The position numbers and the translations under genes are program-made. Shown in pieces: positions 1 through 5,218 of a stretch of 5,218 bases of DNA. Location: NCBI GenBank assembly GCA_021767305.1, contig JAASTL010000108.1, positions 1-5,218 on the forward strand. Direction: 5' to 3'. Each line of letters starts with the position of its first letter. The first letter of the stretch is position 1. A model generated the notes under the pieces. That model saw nothing but the letters and a program-made list of their open reading frames with translations, ran no database searches and was not told the DNA's origin. The DNA comes from Piscirickettsiaceae bacterium (GTDB lineage: Bacteria; Pseudomonadota; Gammaproteobacteria; Thiomicrospirales; Thiomicrospiraceae).

Positions 1-730
1 CACCAACAATAAAGAGGATCTTTGAAGTGTCTACTTGAATCATATCCTGATTAGGATGCTTACGTCCGCCTTGTGGAGGAACAGAAGCCATCGTACCTTC
101 AACTAATTTCAATAGCGCTTGCTGTACACCCTCACCGGAAACATCACGCGTAATTGAAGGATTCTCAGATTTACGGGTAATCTTATCTATTTCATCAATA
201 TAGATAATGCCTCGTTCCGCCTTTTCTGGATCGTTATCACAGCGCTGTAGCAACTTAAGTACAATACTTTCAACGTCTTCACCTACATAGCCAGCTTCAG
301 TCAAGGTTGTGGCATCAGCAATGGCAAAAGGCACATCTAACAAACGTGCTAATGTCTGAGCCAGTAGCGTTTTACCTGAACCTGTTGGACCAATTAACAA
401 AATATTACTTTTGGTTAATTCAACATCGTCTTTAATATGCGCATTCTGTAGGCGTTTGTAATGGTTATAAACGGCAACAGAAAGCACTTTTTTGGCATTG
501 AATTGACCTATTACATAATCATCTAGAATTGCGCTGATCTCATGCGGTGTTGGCAGATTATCCAGTTCAAATTGACTGATATCTTCTTCGCCAAACTCGT
601 CACGTAAAATATCGTTACACAGTTCTACGCACTCATCGCAGATATAAACCGACGGACCGGCAATCAGTTTTCTGACTTCATCTTGACCTTTGCCACAAAA
701 TGAACAGTAAAGGGTTTTATCATCACTCAT
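1..730 (-). CDS. clpX: ATP-dependent Clp protease, ATP-binding subunit ClpX (N-terminal part; C-terminus beyond window edge)
   Basis: ClpX is the cytosolic AAA+ unfoldase that recognises tagged or adaptor-delivered proteins, unfolds them with ATP and threads them into ClpP. I translated 243 codons from the ATG at 728-730 to the window edge without a stop. Residues 9, 12, 31 and 34 are the four cysteines of the zinc-binding domain that dimerises and docks substrates and adaptors. Walker A GPTGSGKT is at 114-121, pore loop GYVG at 147-150, Walker B IIYIDE at 175-180, the second pore loop in RDVSGEGVQ at 195-203, and the RKH loop at 223-225. E. coli ClpX has 424 residues, so about 180 are missing here, including the IGF loop that binds ClpP and sensor 2. 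The start agrees with the family (MSDD..., cysteines close behind) and has an AAGG ribosome-binding site overlapping the clpP stop. It is almost certainly cotranscribed with clpP. Identification is essentially certain. Confidence 0.97.
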   Translation of the reverse strand, partial: MSDDKTLYCSFCGKGQDEVRKLIAGPSVYICDECVELCNDILRDEFGEEDISQFELDNLPTPHEISAILDDYVIGQFNAKKVLSVAVYNHYKRLQNAHIKDDVELTKSNILLIGPTGSGKTLLAQTLARLLDVPFAIADATTLTEAGYVGEDVESIVLKLLQRCDNDPEKAERGIIYIDEIDKITRKSENPSITRDVSGEGVQQALLKLVEGTMASVPPQGGRKHPNQDMIQVDTSKILFIVG

Positions 731-737
731 AGCAAAA

Positions 738-742
738 CCTTA
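738..742 (-). promoter_or_regulatory. clpX ribosome-binding site overlapping the clpP stop codon
   Basis: On the minus strand the clpP stop TAA runs directly into GG, giving TAAGG, with AAGG about 7 bases before the clpX ATG. The Shine-Dalgarno element therefore shares bases with the clpP stop. The arrangement is seen directly; that terminating ribosomes help load clpX is an inference. Confidence 0.7.
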
Positions 743-1339
743 GCGTTGGGTTAGAACTTTATCAATCAAGCCATACTCACAAGCGTCATCTGCGCTCATA
801 AAGTTATCTCGATCGGTATCACGTTCAATCGTCTCAATATCCTGACCAGTATGATCAGCCAAAGCACGATTTAATTTTTCTTTAATTTGCAGGATTTCTT
901 GCGCGTGGATTTGAATATCGCTGGCCTGCCCTTGGAAACCACCCAGTGGTTGGTGAATCATGACACGTGAATTCGGCAATGCAAAACGTTTACCTTTAGC
1001 ACCTGCAGACAGTAAAAACGAACCCATGCTCGCCGCCTGACCAATACACATTGTGCTAACATCAGGTTTTATAAAACGCATCGTATCGTAAATGGCCATA
1101 CCCGCCGTTACACTGCCACCTGGGGAGTTAATGTATAGGTGGATGTCTTTATCTGGGTTTTCCGATTCTAAAAACAGCATTTGTGCAACAATCAAGTTCG
1201 CCATATGGTCTTCAACCTGGCCAACTAAAAAAATGACTCGCTCTTTTAATAAACGAGAGTAAATATCGTAAGAACGTTCACCACGGCTGGTTTGCTCAAT
1301 GACCATTGGTACGAGCGCATTTTGAATTGATTCGTGCAT
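740..1339 (-). CDS. clpP: ATP-dependent Clp protease, proteolytic subunit ClpP
   Basis: ClpP is the cytosolic serine peptidase that forms a double seven-membered ring and degrades proteins unfolded by ClpX or ClpA. The 199-residue product is full length. The catalytic triad is intact: Ser104 in GQAASMGS, His129 in [10 protein letters not shown], and Asp178 in the DTDRDNF stretch. These lie a constant 7 residues before E. coli Ser111, His136 and Asp185 (precursor numbering). The mature N-terminus by homology is Ala8 (ALVPMVIEQ), so the propeptide would be only MHESIQN, half the E. coli length. The axial-loop region and the oligomerisation segment [10 protein letters not shown] (71-80) are typical. 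The start is the only reasonable ATG before the conserved core, although its ribosome-binding site is poor (GGAA about 15 bases upstream). clpX follows after 9 bases. The leader at 1340-1470 carries a possible promoter and a repeat cluster; no separate regulator is seen. Confidence 0.98.
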   Translation of the reverse strand: MHESIQNALVPMVIEQTSRGERSYDIYSRLLKERVIFLVGQVEDHMANLIVAQMLFLESENPDKDIHLYINSPGGSVTAGMAIYDTMRFIKPDVSTMCIGQAASMGSFLLSAGAKGKRFALPNSRVMIHQPLGGFQGQASDIQIHAQEILQIKEKLNRALADHTGQDIETIERDTDRDNFMSADDACEYGLIDKVLTQR

Positions 1340-1386
1340 ATTTATTAGCTTTATTTCCGTTTGAATTTTATTTTTATCTAGTTTGC

Positions 1387-1436
1387 CATAATTATGACAT
1401 ATTAGTCATAACACGTCTGACTTTAGCCTGACTTTA
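1387..1436 (-). promoter_or_regulatory. Repeat cluster in the clpP leader (candidate operator)
   Basis: Between the tig terminator and clpP there is a 9-base direct repeat, TAAAGTCAG on the minus strand, at 1417-1425 and 1428-1436 with an 11-base period, about one DNA turn. Next to it are a perfect inverted repeat TTATGAC-N6-GTCATAA at 1392-1411 and an overlapping 10-base palindrome CATAATTATG at 1387-1396. The repeats are exact and lie where a clpP regulator or RNA structure would act. No known operator consensus was recognised, so function is inferred from position only. Confidence 0.4.
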
Positions 1437-1441
1437 ACAAT

Positions 1442-1470
1442 ACTCTATGTCTGTATATTAGCTTTTTCAA
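1442..1470 (-). promoter_or_regulatory. Possible sigma-70 promoter for clpPX
   Basis: On the minus strand TTGAAA (1465-1470) is followed after 17 bases by TAGAGT (1442-1447), matching the -35 consensus at five of six bases and the -10 at four of six. It begins just past the T-run of the tig terminator, the expected place for a separate clpP promoter. Initiation would fall near 1435, at the 11-base direct repeats. An alternative -10, CATAAT, lies further downstream but lacks a good -35. The call is tentative because the region is AT-rich. Confidence 0.3.
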
Positions 1471-1474
1471 TAGC

Positions 1475-1531
1475 AAAAAAAAACTTAACCCCGAACACAA
1501 ATTTTAATTTTATGTTCAGGGTTAAGTTTTT
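1475..1531 (-). terminator. Rho-independent terminator of tig
   Basis: A 19-base stem pairs 1513-1531 with 1479-1497 around a 15-base loop and is followed, reading leftward, by a run of nine T on the minus strand (1475-1483). The single non-Watson-Crick position is a G-U pair in minus-strand RNA but an A-C mismatch in plus-strand RNA, and the plus strand has a T-run of only five. Both points favour leftward use, ending the tig transcript 40-95 bases after its stop and insulating clpP. No rightward gene reads into it. Confidence 0.85.
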
Positions 1532-1539
1532 AACGCAAA

Positions 1540-1561
1540 TTACCTGTTTAAAATCAGGTAA
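1540..1561 (-). repeat. Short inverted repeat between the tig stop and its terminator
   Basis: TTACCTG (1540-1546) and CAGGTAA (1555-1561) form a perfect 7-base stem with an 8-base AT loop, starting 10 bases past the tig stop. No T-run follows it, so it is not a terminator alone. It makes a second hairpin ahead of the main one and might protect the 3' end of the mRNA, which is inference. Confidence 0.4.
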
Positions 1562-1570
1562 CTAGGTAGA

Positions 1571-2884
1571 TTACATAGTGCGACCGATTACTTCATCGAA
1601 AGACTTTTTAACTTTCTTGGTTTTTGCTTCATCAATCACTTTCTGCGCTACTTTACCTTCAACCAGAATACCTCTGATTTCAGAACGAGCACCAGGATTC
1701 TTAGCATACCATTCTACAACTTGCGCTGGATCTTCATAAGAAGCCGCTTGTTCTTCAATATAACCAGTCACTTCTTCATCAGAAGCTTCAAAGTTATTTG
1801 CTTTGATAATATCACCAAGTACCAAACCTAGAGTAACACGGTCACGTGCTTCATCTTCAAAATGGCTTGCTTCGATATTGATATCTTCTGCTTTCATACC
1901 TTGCTGCTGCATGTTTTGTACAGCGCGATCCATTAAGTTTTTCACTTCCTGATCAACTAGAGATTTTGGCAGTTCAACATCAACGATGTCTTTTAGAGCT
2001 TCAAGAGCGGCATTGCGGTTTTTGCTTTCAACAGCACGCGCCAGTTCTTTTTCCATGCTCTCTTTGATTTCTTTAATAAGTGCTTCTTCAGTGCCTTCTT
2101 CAACACCAAAAGATTTAACGAACTCTTCATCAACATCGGGTAACTGTTTAGTAGAAATTGAGTGCACAGTAATATCAAAAGTCGCCGCTTTACCTTTTAG
2201 GTTTTCAGCTTGGTACTCTTCAGGGAAAGTTACTTCAATTGCTTTCTCTTCACCTTTTTTCATACCGATGATGCCATCTTCAAAACCAGGAATCATACGT
2301 CCAGAACCTAATTCAAGAGGAACGTTCTCAGCAGAACCACCTTCAAACACTTCACCGTCAACTTTACCAACGAAGTCAATAATTACCTGCTCACCCTTCT
2401 TGGCTTTTTTAGCTGCACTCTTAGCAGGCTTCCAAGCCATACGCTGTTCACGAAGGCGATCAATCATAGTAGTAACATCTTTATCAGTTACTTCAGACTC
2501 AATTACATCTAATTTGATGCCGCCGAATTCAGGAATGGTGATTTCAGGGTAAACTTCAAAACGTGCAGTGAAAGTCACATCACCTTCTTGGTCGTTTAGG
2601 TCATCAAACATTGGGTAACCAGCAACCTGTAGACCTTCTTGGTCGACTGCATCGTAGAATGCTTTTTGTAAAGCTTCGCCCATGATCTCTTGACGAACCT
2701 GAGCACCGTGACGTTTTTTAACTACGCTTAGTGGCACCTTGCCTGGACGGAAACCATCCATTTTGACGTTACGACGAATTTCATTTAAGCGTTTTTCAAC
2801 ATCTGCATTCATGTTCTCAGATGGAAAACTTACCGTCATTTTGTGTTCAAGACCTTGTTCTGGTTTTTCTACAGTTACTTGCAT
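1571..2884 (-). CDS. tig: Trigger factor, ribosome-associated chaperone and peptidyl-prolyl isomerase
   Basis: Trigger factor binds ribosomal protein uL23 at the exit tunnel and shields emerging chains. The 437-residue product is full length (E. coli 432) and starts MQVTVE, like the family's usual MQVSVE. Residues 1 to about 112 are the ribosome-binding domain, with the docking loop GFRPGKVP at 44-51. Residues about 164-243 are the FKBP-like isomerase domain, including GSGRMIPGFEDG (193-204) and TFPEEYQAENLKGK (219-232). Residues about 250-437 are the helical C-terminal chaperone domain, with the conserved YEDPAQVVEWY (383-393). The linker before the isomerase domain is unusually lysine-rich (residues 152-163, six Lys). 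The start has a modest GAG ribosome-binding motif at 2893-2895, 8 bases upstream. It is transcribed divergently from the DUF2892 gene, probably from the promoter at 2992-3020, and ends at its own terminator before clpP. Confidence 0.98.
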   Translation of the reverse strand: MQVTVEKPEQGLEHKMTVSFPSENMNADVEKRLNEIRRNVKMDGFRPGKVPLSVVKKRHGAQVRQEIMGEALQKAFYDAVDQEGLQVAGYPMFDDLNDQEGDVTFTARFEVYPEITIPEFGGIKLDVIESEVTDKDVTTMIDRLREQRMAWKPAKSAAKKAKKGEQVIIDFVGKVDGEVFEGGSAENVPLELGSGRMIPGFEDGIIGMKKGEEKAIEVTFPEEYQAENLKGKAATFDITVHSISTKQLPDVDEEFVKSFGVEEGTEEALIKEIKESMEKELARAVESKNRNAALEALKDIVDVELPKSLVDQEVKNLMDRAVQNMQQQGMKAEDINIEASHFEDEARDRVTLGLVLGDIIKANNFEASDEEVTGYIEEQAASYEDPAQVVEWYAKNPGARSEIRGILVEGKVAQKVIDEAKTKKVKKSFDEVIGRTM

Positions 2885-2991
2885 TATTAAATCTCAAAGG
2901 TTGATGATTAAAATTGGATGGTGCCTCTGAATGACCTTTCAATGGGATATTGATTATCAATTCAAAAACGCCGATAAAAATTAGTGTGGGG

Positions 2992-3020
2992 ATTATACGG
3001 ATTTACGCTTTGAATTTAAA
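2992..3020 (-). promoter_or_regulatory. Sigma-70 promoter for tig
   Basis: The minus strand shows a perfect -10 TATAAT (2992-2997) and a -35-like TTTAAA (3015-3020, four of six bases) with the ideal 17-base spacing. Initiation near 2985 would give a leader of about 100 bases before the tig ATG. It is the best promoter match found by eye in the window. Confidence 0.6.
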
Positions 3021-3090
3021 GAGAAAGTGATAATTTCAAATAAAAACAATAACAAAGCTTTTTACACAGACTTTCATAAAGCTAGATTTC

Positions 3091-3118
3091 TTGAGTAAAT
3101 TCAAAAAAATGTTAGAAT
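3091..3118 (+). promoter_or_regulatory. Probable sigma-70 promoter for the DUF2892 gene
   Basis: TTGAGT (3091-3096, four of six) and TAGAAT (3113-3118, five of six) are separated by 16 bases. Initiation near 3125 would leave a leader of about 130 bases. The region is AT-rich, so chance matches are possible. Confidence 0.4.
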
Positions 3119-3241
3119 TCCCCAATCAAAAATTATAGGCCGGTTAATAAATTTTATAGCGTATTAAGCGTGCTTTATGAAGAGATTGATATTTAAGGGA
3201 GTTTTATTAATTACAGAGACTCTTGTTAAACTTTTACCAGA

Positions 3242-3246
3242 AAGGA
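3242..3246 (+). promoter_or_regulatory. Ribosome-binding site of the DUF2892 gene
   Basis: AAGGA ends 7 bases before the ATG at 3254, an ideal spacing. It fixes this start and supports the reality of a short gene. Confidence 0.75.
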
Positions 3247-3253
3247 ATTTATT

Positions 3254-3457
3254 ATGGTTATTGAAAAAGCGGTCATGCTAATGGCAGGCACCATGGTTCT
3301 ATTAAGCACAATCTTAAGCGTTTACCATGATCCGGCTTGGCTTTACCTAACAGGATTTGTAGGTGCAAACCTAATTTTCTCTGGACTTACTGGGTTTTGC
3401 CCACTGGTCAAAATCTTACGTAAGTTTGGCATGAAGCACGGCTTAGCGTTTAAATAA
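3254..3457 (+). CDS. DUF2892 family small inner-membrane protein (YgaP-like transmembrane domain)
   Basis: This 67-residue protein has two hydrophobic segments, about residues 6-23 and 29-48, and a short basic C-terminal tail (KILRKFGMKHG). It fits the DUF2892 family, which occurs alone or as the C-terminal membrane hairpin of rhodanese proteins such as E. coli YgaP. The family hallmark TGFCP is present at residues 46-50, with a single cysteine at 49 at the end of the second helix. In YgaP the membrane part helps form the dimer; the role of stand-alone copies is not established, though sulfur-related transport or sensing is often suspected. There is no rhodanese domain here or beside it, and no cleavable signal peptide. 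The start is supported by AAGGA 7 bases upstream. The gene has its own promoter candidate and terminator, so it appears monocistronic, divergent from tig and convergent with the ABC-F gene. Membership is judged from motif memory and topology. Confidence 0.85.
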   Translation: MVIEKAVMLMAGTMVLLSTILSVYHDPAWLYLTGFVGANLIFSGLTGFCPLVKILRKFGMKHGLAFK

Positions 3458-3481
3458 GTTATCTATTAAGCCCAGCTTTGA

Positions 3482-3507
3482 CATGAGACATACATAAATG
3501 ACTCATG
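3482..3507. repeat. Short inverted repeat after the DUF2892 gene
   Basis: CATGAG (3482-3487) and CTCATG (3502-3507) are perfect 6-base inverted arms around 14 bases. They lie just before the main terminator hairpin. The stem is weak and no T-run follows on either strand, so I assign no function. Confidence 0.25.
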
Positions 3508-3511
3508 CAAC

Positions 3512-3537
3512 AAGCCCGCGTTTAAGCGGGCTTTTTT
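3512..3537 (+). terminator. Rho-independent terminator of the DUF2892 gene
   Basis: AAGCCCGC (3512-3519) pairs with GCGGGCTT (3526-3533) around a 6-base loop, and T continues to 3537. The stem has six G-C pairs and the T-run follows only in the rightward direction, 55 bases after the DUF2892 stop. Leftward transcripts from the converging ABC-F gene would also form the hairpin but meet only TTGTTG, so termination there would be weaker. Confidence 0.9.
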
Positions 3538-3570
3538 ATGTTACGAAATCTTATTCCAACTAAATTACAA

Positions 3571-5218
3571 TCAATCTGACTCAAATTCAGATTTAATTGA
3601 TTCAATTTCTTCTTCAAGCTCTAACCAACGCTCTTCTAACTCTTCTAATCTTAACTTGCAATCCGCCTCGGCTTGAATACATTCTGCCAACTCCGTTTTA
3701 CGCTCATCCTGGTAGAGTGTTTCATCTTCCATCTTGCGATGAAATTCCGCTAACTCATCATTTAACTTTTGTAATTGCTGCTCGATTTTATTGAGTTCTT
3801 TTTGAAAAGGCCTCACTTTGGCTTCAAGCTGTTTACGCTGTTGCGCATTTTGTTGACGTAGCTGCTTCTTAGAAACCACATTTTTCTCTGGTTTCTGTTC
3901 ATCTTGCATGGCTTTTACCGCTTTCATCTGCTGCTGCAGATAACTGTCCAAATCATCATGCAGCCTGGTGACCTGCTTGTTATGAACCCACCAGAACTGT
4001 TCAGATAAACTTGCCAGCAGATGCTTGTCGTGGGTCACCAGAATCATAGCGCCACTAAATTCTTGAATAGCCATATCTAATGCATCACGGGTTTCCATAT
4101 CCAAATGGTTGGTCGGTTCATCGAAAATAATCAAATTTGGCTTTTGGAAAATGATTAAAGCGAGAGCTAAACGTGCCTTTTCGCCACCAGAAAAGTTTTC
4201 TACCTTTTCTAAACACTGATTATTAGAAAATCCAAACTGCCCTAAAAAGTCACGACTCTCTTGATCACTGGGAGCTTCTTCCAAAGCCAATAAATGTTGT
4301 AACGGACTATGATCAAAATCTAAGGAATCCACTTGGTGCTGTGCAAAGTACCCAATTTTGACACCTTTACTAATGATGACCTTGCCAGACTGCGGTTTAA
4401 GCTCTCCCACAATCTGCTTTAACAGCGTTGTCTTACCTGAACCATTAATACCAACAAGCCCAATTCGATCGCCTTTTCGCAAAACCAAATTAACGTTTTC
4501 TAAAATCTGTTGCTGAGCATAACCAAAAGAGAGTTCTTCAATTTGCAGCATAGGGTCCGGCTGGTGATCTGGCGACATGAAACGGAAAGTAAATGGGTTG
4601 GTCGCTTGCACCGCAGCCACCACCTCCATGCGTTCAAGTGCTTTAATACGACTTTGAGCTTGCTTGGCTTTACTCGCTTTTGCTTTAAAACGTTCAATAA
4701 AGCTTTTGAGGTGTTGCATCTGCTGCTTTTGCTTATCATGCAACGCTTGTTGTTGCATTAACTGCTCATTACGCTGGCGTTCAAAAGCGGCAAAATTTCC
4801 TGAGTAGTAGTAGATTTTTTGGTTATGAATATGGGCAATACCTTGCACCACTTGGTCAAGAAAATCTCGATCATGAGAAATGACTAACACAGCACCTTGG
4901 TAAGACTTTAACCATTGCTCCAACCAAGTAACGGCTTCAATATCCAAGTGGTTAGTCGGCTCATCCAAAAGCAATAGATCGGAACGCTGCATCAATGCAC
5001 GGGCAAGTTTTAAGCGAACTTGCCAACCACCTGAGAATTCGTCTGTTTTTTTATGGAAATCCGTTTCTGAAAAACCTAAACCAAAGAGCAACTGTTTGGC
5101 AATATTAGGCACATTAAAGCCGGAGATTTTATCCATCTCATCATAGGCAGCCACCAGGGCTTGGTGATCACCACTGAGTTCATTCGCAGAGATTTTGGCT
5201 CTACATTGCGCATAGGCG
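3571..5218 (-). CDS. yheS: ABC-F family ribosome-associated ATPase, YheS type (N-terminus beyond window edge)
   Basis: ABC-F proteins are soluble twin-ATPase factors that bind the ribosomal tRNA exit site and help stalled or slow elongation; they are not transporters. The frame is open from the stop (3571-3573) to the window edge, giving 548 residues. Numbering from the edge, NBD1 shows signature SGGWQ (62-66), DEPTNHLD (85-92) and the switch His115. The inter-domain linker with the P-site tRNA interaction region (FKAKASKAKQAQSRIKALERME) is about 141-200. NBD2 has Walker A GINGSGKT (256-263), SGGEK (343-347), DEPTNHLD (366-373) and His396. Both catalytic glutamates are present. From about 426 a glutamine- and glutamate-rich tail looks like a coiled coil, as in YheS. 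E. coli YheS has 637 residues, so some 90-100 are missing, including the first Walker A. The in-frame GTG at 5152-5154 is internal, because conserved-length sequence continues upstream. It faces DUF2892 tail to tail. Confidence 0.95.
   Translation of the reverse strand, partial: AYAQCRAKISANELSGDHQALVAAYDEMDKISGFNVPNIAKQLLFGLGFSETDFHKKTDEFSGGWQVRLKLARALMQRSDLLLLDEPTNHLDIEAVTWLEQWLKSYQGAVLVISHDRDFLDQVVQGIAHIHNQKIYYYSGNFAAFERQRNEQLMQQQALHDKQKQQMQHLKSFIERFKAKASKAKQAQSRIKALERMEVVAAVQATNPFTFRFMSPDHQPDPMLQIEELSFGYAQQQILENVNLVLRKGDRIGLVGINGSGKTTLLKQIVGELKPQSGKVIISKGVKIGYFAQHQVDSLDFDHSPLQHLLALEEAPSDQESRDFLGQFGFSNNQCLEKVENFSGGEKARLALALIIFQKPNLIIFDEPTNHLDMETRDALDMAIQEFSGAMILVTHDKHLLASLSEQFWWVHNKQVTRLHDDLDSYLQQQMKAVKAMQDEQKPEKNVVSKKQLRQQNAQQRKQLEAKVRPFQKELNKIEQQLQKLNDELAEFHRKMEDETLYQDERKTELAECIQAEADCKLRLEELEERWLELEEEIESIKSEFESD

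Larger units (their letters stand above)
2885..3253. other. Divergent intergenic region between tig and the DUF2892 gene
   Basis: This 369-base AT-rich stretch contains no gene I can support. It holds a strong-looking leftward promoter for tig (2992-3020), a weaker rightward promoter (3091-3118), a 13-base perfect palindrome ATTGAT-T-ATCAAT at 2949-2961 in the tig leader, and the DUF2892 ribosome-binding site (3242-3246). A 6-base inverted repeat AGCTTT/AAAGCT at 3056-3061 and 3078-3083 lies between the promoters. A 34-codon frame from 3177 is treated under findings. The DUF2892 leader would be about 130 bases long, but I see no riboswitch I can name. Confidence 0.6.

Noticed and set aside
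1993..2178. A 61-codon minus-strand frame inside tig
   Set aside because: Out-of-phase frame fully within tig; leucine- and lysine-rich composition follows from the tig codons.
1986..2552. A 188-codon open frame on the plus strand opposite tig
   Set aside because: It is the antisense shadow of tig, whose product is unmistakable. The translation is serine-rich low-complexity sequence with no family resemblance, and there is no promoter or ribosome-binding site for it.
2739..2930. A 63-codon plus-strand frame across the tig start
   Set aside because: Mostly antisense to the conserved tig N-terminus, without a ribosome-binding site or recognisable protein.
3056..3083. AGCTTT...AAAGCT inverted repeat as a terminator or riboswitch stem
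   Set aside because: Only six base pairs with a 16-base spacer, no T-run and no further pairing; expected by chance in AT-rich DNA.
3195..3201. AAGGGAG, a strong Shine-Dalgarno-like run upstream of DUF2892
   Set aside because: No ATG or GTG lies at a suitable distance after it, and DUF2892 has its own well-placed AAGGA.
3597..3794. A 65-codon plus-strand frame opposite the end of the ABC-F gene
   Set aside because: Antisense to the coiled-coil tail; the hydrophobic look comes from complementing glutamate and leucine codons.
4500..4761. Two overlapping 79- to 83-codon frames on opposite strands within the ABC-F gene
   Set aside because: Both lie within the linker-coding part of the ABC-F gene and look like phase shadows of it.
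5152..5154. GTG as the start codon of the ABC-F gene
   Set aside because: The frame stays open to the window edge and the 21 upstream residues match the spacing of YheS between Walker A and signature of the first ATPase domain, so the true start lies outside.

Overview
The window holds ordinary core-genome protein quality-control and translation genes of a gammaproteobacterium. ClpX, ClpP, trigger factor and the YheS-type ABC-F protein all read as close relatives of their E. coli counterparts, and tig-clpP-clpX keeps the order found across that class. The DNA is moderately AT-rich, with very AT-rich gaps between genes. A small DUF2892 membrane protein of a kind I associate with sulfur-oxidising and other environmental proteobacteria makes a Thiomicrospira/Hydrogenovibrio-like lineage a reasonable guess, but nothing here proves it.

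Layout. Positions 1-730 (minus) are the N-terminal 243 codons of clpX, cut by the left edge. Positions 740-1339 (minus) are clpP, complete, ending 9 bases before clpX; its stop codon forms part of the clpX ribosome-binding site. Positions 1340-1570 hold the clpP leader, with stacked direct and inverted repeats, and a strong terminator for tig. Positions 1571-2884 (minus) are tig, complete. Positions 2885-3253 are a divergent promoter region with a good sigma-70 promoter for tig and a weaker one for the rightward gene. Positions 3254-3457 (plus) encode a 67-residue two-helix DUF2892 protein, followed by a clear terminator at 3512-3537. Positions 3571-5218 (minus) are a yheS-like ABC-F gene converging on DUF2892, with its N-terminus beyond the right edge.

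How the genes work together. Trigger factor meets nascent chains at the ribosome exit tunnel, and YheS-type ABC-F proteins act on the ribosome's tRNA exit site to relieve problem elongation states. ClpXP unfolds and degrades tagged or misfolded proteins. tig and clpPX are neighbours, but the hairpin between them suggests that clpPX is largely transcribed from its own leader. The DUF2892 gene has no evident functional link to its neighbours.

I found no mobile element, CRISPR array, RNA gene or defence system, and no convincing undescribed system. The points most worth a second look are the repeat cluster ahead of clpP, a 34-codon frame overlapping the DUF2892 start, and a Fur-box-like palindrome in the tig leader.
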